A stretch of DNA of 64,000 nt from the NCBI RefSeq assembly GCF_002796545.1, contig NZ_CP024895.1:1-64000 (forward strand), written 5' to 3'. Positions 15,917-24,750 of the stretch are shown here, piece after piece. Numbering within the stretch: position 1 is the first letter of the stretch; every line of letters begins with the position of its first letter. Source of the DNA: Amycolatopsis sp. AA4 (lineage in GTDB: Bacteria > Actinomycetota > Actinomycetes > Mycobacteriales > Pseudonocardiaceae). Position numbers and translations under genes: made by a program. The notes under the pieces are model-generated. The model had not been told where the DNA came from, made no database searches, and was given only the letters and a program-made list of their open reading frames with translations.

Positions 15917-16687
15917 ATGCTTGCCGCTCCCACGGACGACCCGCTGTCGGCGTGCCGCGTGGACGTGGCCGCCGCGGGCGGCGTGGACGAGTTGGCCGCG
16001 GCGCTGGCGCGCCGCGGGGTCGCCCTGTTCGACGACGTGCGCGGCCCCCGGGCGCTGCGCGGGCTCGCCGACCGGCTGGGCACCGTGGTGCCCCACCGCG
16101 ACAGCGGCCCGACCAGCCTCACCGTCCTCACCGACCGCGGGGAGCAACCGGGTGCGGGCCGCACCGGGTTCACCAACCAAGCCCTCGCCCCGCACACCGA
16201 CTGCTCCGACAAGGCCCGGCCGCCGCAACTGGTGGTGATGGCCTGCGCCTGCCCCGCTTCGAGCGGCGGTGCCTGCGTTCTCGTCGACGGTCAGGCCGTG
16301 TACTCCGACCTCGCGACCACCGATCCCGAGGCGCTGGCCGGACTGAGCGCACCGCGCGGCGCGTACTTCGGCCTCAGTGCCGGATACGTCGGCAACGTCT
16401 TCGAAACCGGGCCCGACGGGACGGTCGGCCTGCGGCTGCGCCTGGACAAGCACGCCCAGTTCTCTCCGGAGACCAAGCGATGGCTGCCCGCCCTGCGCGC
16501 TGCCATCGAGCGGCACACGATCACTTTCAGCCTCGAGGCCGGGGCCGGGTACGCGGTGAACAACCGCCGGTGGCTGCACGGCCGCGACGAGTTCTCCGGG
16601 CTGCGCTTGATGTACCGGGCGCTGGTCGAACCTCGCCCCGAATGGCACATCCTCGCCGGCTTCGATCCCGCCGGAGTGCTCCGGTGA
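15917..16687 (+). CDS. TauD/TfdA-family Fe(II)/2-oxoglutarate dioxygenase, 256 aa
   Basis: The iron-binding facial triad is visible: H93-x-D95 in APHTDCSDK and a distal His221 in RRWLHGRDEF; Arg234 in LMYRALV fits the 2-oxoglutarate-binding arginine. The length and layout match TauD-type or clavaminate-synthase-like hydroxylases. The substrate is unknown; such enzymes commonly hydroxylate amino acids, taurine-like compounds or natural-product intermediates. The ATG has GGAGG nine bases upstream. It is divergent from the NUDIX/XRE operon and probably controlled by the palindrome between them. Confidence 0.85.
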   Translation: MLAAPTDDPLSACRVDVAAAGGVDELAAALARRGVALFDDVRGPRALRGLADRLGTVVPHRDSGPTSLTVLTDRGEQPGAGRTGFTNQALAPHTDCSDKARPPQLVVMACACPASSGGACVLVDGQAVYSDLATTDPEALAGLSAPRGAYFGLSAGYVGNVFETGPDGTVGLRLRLDKHAQFSPETKRWLPALRAAIERHTITFSLEAGAGYAVNNRRWLHGRDEFSGLRLMYRALVEPRPEWHILAGFDPAGVLR

Positions 16688-17289
16688 TCCCGTCCTCCCG
16701 GCCTACCGCACGAAGACTGGACGTGCCCGACAGAAACGCTCGAGCTCGCCGCCGCGAGCCTCTGTCGTGACGAGCTCGGACATTGCCGACCGGTGCGGTG
16801 CAGGCTGTCTGAGCGGGCACTGCCGACCCCGGCCCATGCTGGAAGATTCGACATGCAGCCGGAGTTGACCTCTGACCTGATCGGCGACAGCGACCTCCGA
16901 CGAGGGTGCCCTGTTCGTCGGACGCGCCGTCGCGCGCCTCCGGCGAGCGTGCGCGGATGAGCGACTTTCACGCTGCCTGCGCCGTGGTCGCCGCTTTCTC
17001 TACGTCGAATGCATTCCGGTGAGGACGCAGGTCACGAACTTCGTCGAGGCGGCCAGCCAGCAAGAAGCGCACCTGAGTCCTGGACTGGCCGGAGTCAGCC
17101 TGCCGGCCACCGGCCGCGGCGGCGGGGAAGGAGGCCGAAGCTCATGCCCACCGCGATCGAGGCGGTCAACCCGGAGCAGACCGCCGACCTGTCGAGCGCT
17201 GCAGGGTCGGCCCGCTTCGAGCACCACCCTGCGAACGCTGACCAGCCCGGTGAATTCCGCTTGCGGGAGCGGCCGTCCCGCCGCAGTCG
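16688..17289. other. 600-bp stretch without recognised gene
   Basis: No convincing open frame is seen; the listed frames here are arginine- and proline-rich shadows. It must contain the promoter of the operon beginning at 17290. No strong hairpin or repeat was noticed. Confidence 0.35.
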
Positions 17290-18720
17290 ATGAGCGCGAC
17301 GCGGCGGCCCAACCTCGCCCTGACCCGTCTGGTCGAGGTGTCTGGTGCGGCGAAGAAGTCGCTGGCGTTCCGGCTCAACCAGCTCGCGGAGACCGCCGGT
17401 CTGGAGACGCATTACACCCACACCAGCTGGACGAACTGGATGAAGAGGGGGACTCTCCCGGCGCAGGCTGTCCGGCCGCTGGTCGCCCAGGTCTTGGAAG
17501 AACGGCTCGGGCGACCGGTCAGCTTGGCCGAGATCGACCTTGATCACGATCCTGGCGTCGACTCCGACACCGGGCTGGAGTTCCCGCGCGAGCTCGGCAC
17601 CGCTGTCCAAGTCGCAACCCGGCTCTGGAGCCAAGTCGATCGCGGCGACCTCCTGCGCGGGCCCGGGGTCGCCGTCATCAACTACAACACACCGGTTCGT
17701 CGCTGGTTGGCGCTCCCGGCTGACGACAGCGCAGCCTCCCAGTCACCTGCGGCCTTCCGAAGCGTCGGAAACGCCGACGTCGTCGAACTGCTCGAAACAG
17801 CCGAGCAGGCGCGGCGGTGGGATTCGCGCTACGGGGGCGGGAACTGGCGAACATCGCAGCTCGCCGTTTGTTTGAAGGAACGAGCCGCTCCGCTGTTGCA
17901 CGGCTCCTACAGCGACGTCGTCGGGCGCCGGCTGTTCACCGCCACGGCGCAACTCGCCCGGCTCGCCGGATGGACCGCGTTCGACAATGGCGACCACGCC
18001 AGCGCCCAACGGCACTACATCCAGGCGCTGCGTCAAGCCCGCGCCGCGGGGGACGTCCAGCTCGGCGGCTACGTGCTGACCTGCATGGCCCTGCAGTGCA
18101 GTCTCGGCGGGTTCCACGACGACGCGATCGACATGGCCGACAGCGCGTTCCACCGCGTCGGCGGGCATGCCACGCCGCGCGTGAAGGGCTTCTTCAAGCT
18201 GATCGAGGCCCGAATCTGGGCGCGCAGCGGCAACGCGCGCATGGCTGACCGCGCACTCGGCATGGCCGAGCGTCTGCTCGACGCCGCACGCTCCTGCACC
18301 GGCGACGACCCGACCTGGATCGACTTCTTCGACGAGCATCGACTCGCCTCGGACGCCATCGAGATCCACCGAGATCTCGGCCGGCCGCGCGAGGCACAAC
18401 GCTGGGGCGAATTAGCTGCCATGCCTGCCGACACTTTCGCCCGGGCGTACGCCATCCGCCAAAGCGTCCTCGGCAGCACCTACCTGCAGGGGCACCAGCC
18501 GGACCTCGAACACGCTCTGGACCACGGCCACCGCGCCGTGTCCACGCTCGCCGTTGTCAGCTCGGCCCGCGCCGTGGACTACCTCCACGCCCTGATCGCC
18601 CGGATGTCACGCTGGCGCACCGAACCCGGCGTGGCCGGACTAGCGCATCGGGCACGGAGCGAAATATACGCAGCCCGAGCACGGAAAGAACCCGATCATG
18701 CCGCACTTGGACCCATTTGA
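17290..18720 (+). CDS. NsdA/XRE-type regulator with helical repeats, 476 aa
   Basis: A large soluble protein with a probable N-terminal HTH (SGAAKKSLAFRLNQLAETAG, then HTSWTNWMKRGTLPAQAVRP, where the WxxWxxG-type segment is typical of this actinomycete group) and a long C-terminal region of TPR-like helices (GDHASAQRHYIQALRQARAA). Proteins of this plan in Streptomyces are regulators of development and secondary metabolism (NsdA-type). It is the first gene of the deazapurine operon and its end overlaps the start of the next gene by 23 bases, so it is probably the cluster-linked regulator. Confidence 0.75.
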   Translation: MSATRRPNLALTRLVEVSGAAKKSLAFRLNQLAETAGLETHYTHTSWTNWMKRGTLPAQAVRPLVAQVLEERLGRPVSLAEIDLDHDPGVDSDTGLEFPRELGTAVQVATRLWSQVDRGDLLRGPGVAVINYNTPVRRWLALPADDSAASQSPAAFRSVGNADVVELLETAEQARRWDSRYGGGNWRTSQLAVCLKERAAPLLHGSYSDVVGRRLFTATAQLARLAGWTAFDNGDHASAQRHYIQALRQARAAGDVQLGGYVLTCMALQCSLGGFHDDAIDMADSAFHRVGGHATPRVKGFFKLIEARIWARSGNARMADRALGMAERLLDAARSCTGDDPTWIDFFDEHRLASDAIEIHRDLGRPREAQRWGELAAMPADTFARAYAIRQSVLGSTYLQGHQPDLEHALDHGHRAVSTLAVVSSARAVDYLHALIARMSRWRTEPGVAGLAHRARSEIYAARARKEPDHAALGPI

Positions 18721-19525
18721 AATAAGCCTCCCCAATCCAGTCCTGATTGTTCTTGTCGGCTTGCAGGGGAGCGGCAAGAGCACCTTCGCGCACCGGCACT
18801 TCGCGCCGGCCGAGATCCTCTCGATGGATGAGTTTCGCGCCCGATTGTGCAACGACCCGGCCAGTCAGTCGAACAGCTCCGCAGCGCGCAAGCAGCTGCT
18901 CGAAATGCTCGGGCAGCGTCTGCGAAACAGAGTCACGACCGTGGTCGACTCCACAAACCTCCGCAGTGATCAGCGCGCGGAACTCCTCGACGTGGCAGCG
19001 ACATTTGAGACGCCTACGATCCCTCTCGTGTTCACCGCCAGCGAGGAATGGTGTCGAAAACGCATCGACGAACGGGCGAGCATCATCCGCGATGACGTCC
19101 TCGCTCGGAACGCCGATCTGCTGGCACAGTCACTCCGCGAAATCGACGGCGAAGGCCATTTCGCAGTGTTTCGTCTCAGCAGCCAGCAAGCGGAGTCTGT
19201 CAGGTTCGAGCACGCCTTTCCTGACGATTCTGATCCGGACCGCTGGTTCGAGGTCGAGCAACGCCGTCCGGAAGCATGGGCATTCCGGCATCCCGCTGAC
19301 GAACTCCGGCGGCACCCCGCGGTTCTCGCCGAGATGCGACCGACCTGGGACTTCATCGCACGCGTCGCCGCCGATATGGCGCTCGACGCGCGGATTGCGT
19401 CGGCGAACACGCCGGGCCGCGCGCAGGTTGGCACTGAAGTGCGCGTACGGCTGCCGCACTGCCTGCCCATCCACCTCGTCGCCCGTCAGACCGGCTGGGA
19501 GCGCAAGCCGCCACACGCCATGTGA
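18698..19525 (+). CDS. P-loop kinase (AAA_33 / polynucleotide-kinase-like), 275 aa
   Basis: A Walker A motif near residue 22 (VLVGLQGSGKSTFAHRHF) and an acidic second motif (VTTVVDSTNLRSDQRAELL, with Asp at the Walker B/substrate position) place it with AAA_33 kinases such as T4-polynucleotide-kinase-like or zeta-toxin-like enzymes. The segment RKRIDERASIIRDDVLAR can act as the lid. It would phosphorylate a nucleotide, sugar or RNA end. The start overlaps the regulator gene, consistent with co-transcription. The C-terminal 100 residues are not assigned. Confidence 0.8.
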   Translation: MPHLDPFEISLPNPVLIVLVGLQGSGKSTFAHRHFAPAEILSMDEFRARLCNDPASQSNSSAARKQLLEMLGQRLRNRVTTVVDSTNLRSDQRAELLDVAATFETPTIPLVFTASEEWCRKRIDERASIIRDDVLARNADLLAQSLREIDGEGHFAVFRLSSQQAESVRFEHAFPDDSDPDRWFEVEQRRPEAWAFRHPADELRRHPAVLAEMRPTWDFIARVAADMALDARIASANTPGRAQVGTEVRVRLPHCLPIHLVARQTGWERKPPHAM

Positions 19526-19617
19526 TTCGTGAGCCCCCTCGTGAGCCCTCCCGCCGCGATCCGCGCCGCGATTCCATGAGCTGGTCCCCAGGGCAGCAGG
19601 CAACGAGAGGACGGACC

Positions 19618-20412
19618 GTGAGGCCCCACCCAGAGAGCTCAACCCGAGTCGCGGCGAGCGACCTGGCTCGGGGCCGCTACTGCATCGGCGACGGCAGCTT
19701 CTCGTTCGCCGCGGCGCATCACCTCGCCAATCCGCCCGCGACCGAGAACAAGGCCGGGCGTCCCCACGGCCATACCTTCACCGTCGAGGTCGAGCTCACC
19801 GACACCGAACTGCGGGCACCCGGTTTCGTGGCGGACTACGCCGAACTCGCCCCCGTCGGCGAGTACCTCAAGCGCGAACTGGACCACCGCGACCTCAACG
19901 CCTTGTTCACGTTCGACACCACCACCGACGCGCTCGCCCAGCACATCACCGCGTGGTTCCTGGCCCACATGCCGCCCGAGCGCGGGAAACAGCTCCGCGC
20001 CGTCCGCGTTGGCCTCGGCGCAGCGACGGGGGCGCATCGGCACGTCGACGACGAGCCGTTCGCCTTCGAGGCGGCGCACCACCTGGAGGGCCTGCCGGAA
20101 GGACACAAGTGCGGCCGGCCGCACGGCCACTCATATCGGGTGGACCTCCGGCTGGACCAGCAGACGAGCCCTCGCCGCCGTGCCAGGCTCCGCTCACGGC
20201 TTGCCGAGTACCTCGACCGTTACCTGGACCACCGCGACCTGAACGCCGTGCTTGAGCTCCAGCCGACGTCGGAACTGCTTGCCGAGCACCTGTGTGCCTG
20301 GACCCTCAGCCAAGCCGACGCACGAGAGGCCGCCGCGGTCCAGGCTGTTCGCGTCTGGGAGTCGCCGCGCCGATGGGCCGAGTTCGCCCAGGACGAGCGG
20401 AGCGGTCAATGA
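19618..20412 (+). CDS. queD: Tandem 6-carboxytetrahydropterin synthase (QueD) with degenerate first domain
   Basis: Two QueD/PTPS domains in one 264-aa chain. Domain 1 (about 28-135) has FAAAHHL, the zinc-binding H50-G-H52, and LDHRDLN at 88-94. Domain 2 (about 148-250) has FEAAHHL, H169-G-H171, and LDHRDLN at 203-209. QueD makes 6-carboxy-5,6,7,8-tetrahydropterin from dihydroneopterin triphosphate, the first dedicated step toward preQ0. The catalytic Cys is present in domain 2 (C165 in KCGRPHGH) but replaced by Ala46 in domain 1 (KAGRPHGH), and domain 1 also lacks the C-terminal acidic motif seen as VWES in domain 2. So one half is probably structural. GTG 19618 with AGAGGAC is preferred. 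The stop overlaps the queE start (ATGA). Confidence 0.85.
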   Translation: MRPHPESSTRVAASDLARGRYCIGDGSFSFAAAHHLANPPATENKAGRPHGHTFTVEVELTDTELRAPGFVADYAELAPVGEYLKRELDHRDLNALFTFDTTTDALAQHITAWFLAHMPPERGKQLRAVRVGLGAATGAHRHVDDEPFAFEAAHHLEGLPEGHKCGRPHGHSYRVDLRLDQQTSPRRRARLRSRLAEYLDRYLDHRDLNAVLELQPTSELLAEHLCAWTLSQADAREAAAVQAVRVWESPRRWAEFAQDERSGQ

Positions 20413-21122
20413 CGATCACGCTGGCCGACGACGAACTGCTCGTCGCGGAGAGGTTCGGTCCGACCGTGCAGGGCGAAGGTCCGTCGATCGGGCGCCGCGC
20501 GGTGTTCATCCGGCTGATGAACTGCAATCTGACCTGCAAGAACTGCGACACTCCCTACACCTGGGACCGCACACGGTTCGACTTGGACGCCGAAGGCACC
20601 GTCGCTTCGATCAGCGACCTGCTGGCCTGGGTGACGGTGCAGTCGGTCGATCTCGTGGTGATCACCGGCGGCGAGCCGCTCATGCAGCAGCGCAGCCTTA
20701 CCGCCCTCGCGCAGGGGCTCGCGGACGCTGGGCTGGAGGTGGAGGTCGAGACCAACGGCACGATCGTGCCCGCGCCGGACCTGCTCGCCTGGGTCACCCG
20801 GTTCAACGTGTCGCCGAAGCTGTCGAGCTTCGGCGCGGGGATGCCGATCTCGAAGCGGATCAAAGGCCGGGTGCTCGGCCACTTCGCGGCCAGCGGGCTG
20901 GCCGTCTTCAAGTTCGTCGTCTCCAGCATCGCCGACCTCGACGAGATCACCGAGCTCGTCGCCGACCACGATCTGGCACCGGTGTACGTGATGCCCGAAG
21001 GCCGGACCGCCGAGGAGGTCACGAGGAGGCTGGCCGAGATCGCTGAACCGGCCATCGAGCGGGGCTTCCACCTGACCACGCGGCTGCACGTGCTCGTCTG
21101 GGGAGACCAGCGTGGCCGCTGA
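20409..21122 (+). CDS. queE: 7-carboxy-7-deazaguanine synthase (radical SAM)
   Basis: A radical-SAM enzyme with the 4Fe-4S cysteine motif C39-x3-C43-x2-C46 (MNCNLTCKNCDTPYTW), the glycine-rich SAM motif VVITGGEPLMQQ near residue 80, and the QueE N-terminus AERFGPTVQGEGPSIGRRAV. QueE rearranges 6-carboxytetrahydropterin to 7-carboxy-7-deazaguanine. The length of 237 aa is normal. The start overlaps the queD stop and its end overlaps the next gene's start by 11 bases, so the genes are tightly coupled. Confidence 0.9.
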   Translation: MTITLADDELLVAERFGPTVQGEGPSIGRRAVFIRLMNCNLTCKNCDTPYTWDRTRFDLDAEGTVASISDLLAWVTVQSVDLVVITGGEPLMQQRSLTALAQGLADAGLEVEVETNGTIVPAPDLLAWVTRFNVSPKLSSFGAGMPISKRIKGRVLGHFAASGLAVFKFVVSSIADLDEITELVADHDLAPVYVMPEGRTAEEVTRRLAEIAEPAIERGFHLTTRLHVLVWGDQRGR

Positions 21123-21864
21123 CCTTGTCGCCGGCCGAGCCGACCCGCCACCCTACGAGGCCGTCCGCGGTGTGTTGATCACCGTTGAGGGAATCTGGGG
21201 CACTGGAAAAACCACGACGGCCACCGCGCTGGGCGAGCGGCTGACCGCCGCAGGGTTTTCGACACGGGTCATGCACTACGGGCCCCGTCACGGCGTCGTT
21301 GAACGCCTGTCGGACATGCTCGACACCGCGCCGCTGCGTCGCCGCGACGGTCTTGGCGGCTACGCCGCGGCGCACCATGCCACGGTCGACGTCCTGCTGC
21401 GGTTGTGTCGGGAGTCCTATAACCACCGCGTCCTTTACCGGCCGGTGCTGGCCGAGCATGACGTCGTCGTCATCGACCACGGCGTGTATTCCAAGCTCGC
21501 CTACGCCCTGGCGGTGTTGTGCGAACAACACCCCGACCTGGACCCGATGTTGCTGCTGGAGCAGGTTCGAGCGGTCGCCGCTCCGTGGTTCTTGCATCCA
21601 GACGTCGCGCTATGGCTGGACATGCCCTGGCCGCTGGCCCGCGAACGCGCCATAGCCCGAGGCCGCGGCGGCGGCAGCCCCGGCTCGGTGGAGCGGCTGT
21701 TGTTCCTGCCTCGCTACAGCCACGCCTACCGCTTGCTCGCCAATGCCCTCCCCGACCGCATCCGGCGAATCCGGGTCGGCACCCGCACCACGCCGAGCGT
21801 GCTCGCCGAGATCGACGAACTGCTCTCGCCCGTGCTGCACACTCAGACAGGAGCATCGCGATGA
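21112..21864 (+). CDS. Thymidylate-kinase-like P-loop kinase, 250 aa
   Basis: Walker A is GIWGTGKTTTAT at about residues 28-39, in the TVEGIWGTGKTT context typical of thymidylate kinases, and VVVIDHGVYSKLAYAL resembles the DR-type substrate region of that family. A glycine-rich lid (RAIARGRGGGSPGS) is present. It probably phosphorylates a nucleoside or nucleotide, conceivably a deazapurine nucleotide. It starts with GTG after GGGGAG and is embedded between queE and queC, overlapping both. Confidence 0.8.
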   Translation: MAADLVAGRADPPPYEAVRGVLITVEGIWGTGKTTTATALGERLTAAGFSTRVMHYGPRHGVVERLSDMLDTAPLRRRDGLGGYAAAHHATVDVLLRLCRESYNHRVLYRPVLAEHDVVVIDHGVYSKLAYALAVLCEQHPDLDPMLLLEQVRAVAAPWFLHPDVALWLDMPWPLARERAIARGRGGGSPGSVERLLFLPRYSHAYRLLANALPDRIRRIRVGTRTTPSVLAEIDELLSPVLHTQTGASR

Positions 21865-22574
21865 CCGAGACCCGGATCCCCGAGGTCCTACTGTTCTCCG
21901 CCGGGCTGGACTCCTACCCCGCCTGGCACTACCTCGGCTGCCCACCGGGCCTGTACTTCGACCTCGGTCACCGCTACGCCAGCCAGGAACGCGCCGCCAT
22001 CGCCGCGCTCGCCGACGCCGCCGGCATCGAGGTCGAGATCAGCGAGGAACTCCGGCTCGGGGCGTGGGAGGCTGAGGACGCGATCATTCCGCTGCGCAAC
22101 GTGCACCTGGCGATGCTCGCGGCCAACCGGGCGGAAGTGGTGTGGTGCATCGGCGTCAAGGGCGACCACACCCTCGACAAGAGCCGCGAGGCGTTCGCCG
22201 ACATGGGCCGGTTCATCGCCCGTTTCTCCGAACAACCGGTCCGGGTCGACAGCCCGTTCTGGAACATGACCAAGACCGAGATCATCGCCTGGTACCTGGC
22301 GCAGGGCCTGCCGGTCGATCACCTGCTGCTGACCTTCTCCTGCAGCCGCACCGACGGCAGCACCACGCACTGCGGCCGGTGCCCCAGTTGCCTGCGCCGC
22401 TGGACGTCCCTTGCCAACAACGGCGTCGAAGCCGAGTTCGAGCAGCAGCCCTGGACCTGGGATCGGGTCCGAGAGTTCTACATCCCGGCCATGCGCGATG
22501 GCCGATACCCCGACCACCGGGCTCATGAGTTCTTCACCGCGCTGGCCACCGTCGGGGCGGCCGTGGCGAGCTGA
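21861..22574 (+). CDS. queC: 7-cyano-7-deazaguanine synthase-like protein (QueC)
   Basis: An N-type ATP-pyrophosphatase with the PP-loop at residues 12-18 (F-S-A-G-L-D-S, Ala where canonical QueC has Gly) and the zinc cluster near the end: CSRTDGSTTHCGRCPSCLRR, with the four cysteines expected for QueC. QueC converts 7-carboxy-7-deazaguanine to preQ0 using ATP and ammonia. At 237 aa it is of normal length. Ala14 in place of Gly is unusual, so a changed substrate or efficiency is possible. The ATG overlaps the preceding stop. Confidence 0.85.
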   Translation: MTETRIPEVLLFSAGLDSYPAWHYLGCPPGLYFDLGHRYASQERAAIAALADAAGIEVEISEELRLGAWEAEDAIIPLRNVHLAMLAANRAEVVWCIGVKGDHTLDKSREAFADMGRFIARFSEQPVRVDSPFWNMTKTEIIAWYLAQGLPVDHLLLTFSCSRTDGSTTHCGRCPSCLRRWTSLANNGVEAEFEQQPWTWDRVREFYIPAMRDGRYPDHRAHEFFTALATVGAAVAS

Positions 22575-22609
22575 CCAACCCTGCCGACCCTCGATCGAGG
22601 AGCATCTCC

Positions 22610-23062
22610 ATGAAGGCATACATCGCCGCACCGCTGTTCTGCGACGCGGAGAAGGCATTCAACATCCAGGTCGACGCCGCGGTCCGCGCCCTCGGCCTCG
22701 CCACCTTTCTGCCCCAGCGCGACGGCGGCGAAGCCGCCCCGCTGGTCCGCCAGGGCCTGGACGAAGACACCGTCCGGCGCCGGCTCTACGACCTGGACTG
22801 CGCCGCGATCGCCGAATGCCCGATCTTCGTGTTCATCCTCGACGGCCGCGTCCCGGACGAGGGCGGCTGCGTGGAACTCGGCATGGCCCGCGCCCGCGGC
22901 GCCGACTGCTTCGGCGTGCAGACCGACTCGCGCCGCTTCGGCGGCACCGACTCCAACAACCTGATGATCGACTACTCGCTCAACGGCGGTATCGCCCACT
23001 CGATCGACGAGCTCAGCGCTCTGCTGCGCGCCCACCTCGACGCGCTTGCGCCCACCCACTGA
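22610..23062 (+). CDS. Nucleoside 2-deoxyribosyltransferase family protein, 150 aa
   Basis: The fold is recognised from MKAYIAAPLFCDAEKAFN at the N-terminus (family YxAxPLF motif), LDCAAIAECPIFVFILDGRV, and GGCVELGMARARG, whose Glu is the usual nucleophile. Relatives exchange or hydrolyse the base of (deoxy)nucleosides or nucleotides, so here it might attach or release a 7-deazapurine base. It starts at ATG with GAGGAG upstream. It is the enzyme in the cluster most likely to join base and sugar. Confidence 0.85.
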   Translation: MKAYIAAPLFCDAEKAFNIQVDAAVRALGLATFLPQRDGGEAAPLVRQGLDEDTVRRRLYDLDCAAIAECPIFVFILDGRVPDEGGCVELGMARARGADCFGVQTDSRRFGGTDSNNLMIDYSLNGGIAHSIDELSALLRAHLDALAPTH

Positions 23063-23111
23063 CCGAATCCCTCTGCTTGGCCTCACCACCGATCCGACAA
23101 GGAGCTCCGCC

Positions 23112-24044
23112 ATGCCCCTGGGCATCAACCTCTGCTTCGCCGTCAAAAGGATGCCCGAACCGGAACGCTGGGCCGCCTTCGTCCGCGAAGACCTCGGCCT
23201 CGACCGGGTGCAGTTCACCTTCGACCTGCTCGACCCCTGGTGGCCCGACGAGCAGCGCGCCCGGCTGGCCCGCCGAGTTCGCGACGCCGCCGCGGCCCAC
23301 AACCTGATCATCGACTCGTGCTTCGTCGGTCTGGCGCACTACGTGCCCAGCGGCCTGCTCGACCCGGACGCCGACGCCCGCGCCGCCGCCCTGACCTGGT
23401 GGCAACGCGCCATCGACCTCACCGCCGAACTCGGCGCTCCGGCCGTCGGCGGCCCGATGGGCACGATCAGCGAGGCCGACGCCGCCGACCCCGACCGCCG
23501 AGCCGACCGCCAGGACGAACTCGTCGACCACCTCGAACGACTCGCCCGCCGCGCCACCGAGGTCGGAGTGCGCGAGCTGCTGGTCGAGCCGACCCCGATC
23601 CTGCGGGAGTACCCGGCCTCCATCGACCACTGCCAGACCCTGCTGAACACATTGCGCGGGCGCGGGGTCGACAACGTGGGACTCACGCTGGACACCGGAC
23701 ACGCGCTGTTTAAGCGGCTGCACGGCGCCGACGCCGGGATCGAGAGCTGGATCCACAACCTCGGCCCGCGCATCCGGCAGATCCACCTGGACAACACCGA
23801 CGGCCGCGGCGACCCGCACTGGGGCTGGCCGCACCCGCAGGGCACATTCGACGTCGGCGCACTCGCGACCTGCCTGACCGACAACGACCTGGCCGACATC
23901 TCGGTGATCCTGGAGGTCTACCCGCGGTTCGAGGACGACTCCGCCGAGGTGCTGAAGCTGATCACCAGCTCCGTCGAGCACTGCCGCGCCCGCTTCCCCG
24001 TTTCCACCGACACCCAGGTGGTCCGCAATGCTGCCGCTGGCTGA
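23112..24044 (+). CDS. Sugar phosphate isomerase/epimerase-type TIM barrel, 310 aa
   Basis: A xylose-isomerase-like TIM barrel (AP-endonuclease-2 superfamily). Metal-ligand-type motifs appear in order: LLVEPTPILREYPAS (Glu), VGLTLDTGHALFKR (Asp and His), IRQIHLDNTDGRGDPHWGWP (His and Asp), and VILEVYPRFEDD (Glu). It probably isomerises or epimerises a sugar or sugar phosphate. AAGGAG precedes the ATG. Its end overlaps the RPE-like gene by 17 bases. Confidence 0.8.
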   Translation: MPLGINLCFAVKRMPEPERWAAFVREDLGLDRVQFTFDLLDPWWPDEQRARLARRVRDAAAAHNLIIDSCFVGLAHYVPSGLLDPDADARAAALTWWQRAIDLTAELGAPAVGGPMGTISEADAADPDRRADRQDELVDHLERLARRATEVGVRELLVEPTPILREYPASIDHCQTLLNTLRGRGVDNVGLTLDTGHALFKRLHGADAGIESWIHNLGPRIRQIHLDNTDGRGDPHWGWPHPQGTFDVGALATCLTDNDLADISVILEVYPRFEDDSAEVLKLITSSVEHCRARFPVSTDTQVVRNAAAG

Positions 24045-24750
24045 CCTGTACCCGCGCGACCGGCTCGCGGTCGAGGTGTCGCTGTGGTCGGCCGACCTGG
24101 CCGATCTCGGCGCGGAGGTCGCCCGGCTGGCCCCCTACGCCGACGTCTTCCACATCGACGCCTCCGACACCCGGTTCGTGCCGAGTCCGCTGTTCTTCCC
24201 CGACCTCGTCGCGGCGCTGCGCTCGCACACACAGGTGCCGTTCCACGTCCACGTCATGGCCGAGCAGGCCCTGCCCTTGGTCGAGGACTTCGCCCGCGCC
24301 GGAGCGGACCTGCTGTCGGTACACGCGGAAGCCGACGACGTCGTCGCCGCCCTGCAAGCGGTCCGGGCACGGGGCGGTGCCGCCGGCCTCGCGCTGCGCC
24401 TGGACACGCCCGTCGACACGGTGGGGGCGTACCTCGACGACGTCGACTTCGTGGTTCTCATCGGCACGCCGTTGGGCACCAAGGGCACCGCGATGGACCC
24501 GGTCGCGCCGAACCGTGTCCGGCAGCTGAGGGCGCTGGCCGCCCGCACCGGCCGAGACCAGCTTCCGGTCATTGCCGACGGCGGCATCCGCGAGAACACC
24601 GTTCCCGATCTCGCCGACGCGGGCGCCGACGCTGTGGTCGTCGGGTCGTTGTTGTTGGGCAGCAAGGACCTCGCCGCCACTACCGCCTGGCTTCACCGCC
24701 GGCGGGGTGACGCGGCGGTCGACGGAGAGCGCGTCGAGGTGCGGACGTGA
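24028..24750 (+). CDS. Ribulose-phosphate 3-epimerase-like protein, 240 aa
   Basis: A TIM barrel of the ribulose-phosphate 3-epimerase family. It has EVSLWSADLADLGAEVARL, HIDASDTRFVPSPLFFPDLV (the His-x-Asp metal/acid motif), FHVHVMAEQALPLVEDF, GADLLSVHAEA, and the phosphate-binding end DGGIRENTVPDLADAGADAV followed by GSLLLG. The normal enzyme interconverts ribulose 5-phosphate and xylulose 5-phosphate. A dedicated copy in this cluster suggests a pentose-phosphate precursor. It overlaps both neighbours. Confidence 0.85.
   Translation: MLPLADLYPRDRLAVEVSLWSADLADLGAEVARLAPYADVFHIDASDTRFVPSPLFFPDLVAALRSHTQVPFHVHVMAEQALPLVEDFARAGADLLSVHAEADDVVAALQAVRARGGAAGLALRLDTPVDTVGAYLDDVDFVVLIGTPLGTKGTAMDPVAPNRVRQLRALAARTGRDQLPVIADGGIRENTVPDLADAGADAVVVGSLLLGSKDLAATTAWLHRRRGDAAVDGERVEVRT

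Noticed and set aside
18698..19525. Zeta-toxin role for the first kinase gene
   Set aside because: The P-loop family overlaps with zeta toxins, but there is no antitoxin and the gene is embedded in a biosynthetic operon, so a metabolic kinase is more likely.
22523..23311. 262-aa minus-strand frame in the deazapurine operon
   Set aside because: It is the mirror of the 2-deoxyribosyltransferase gene and its flanks; composition is typical of a shadow frame in high-GC DNA.
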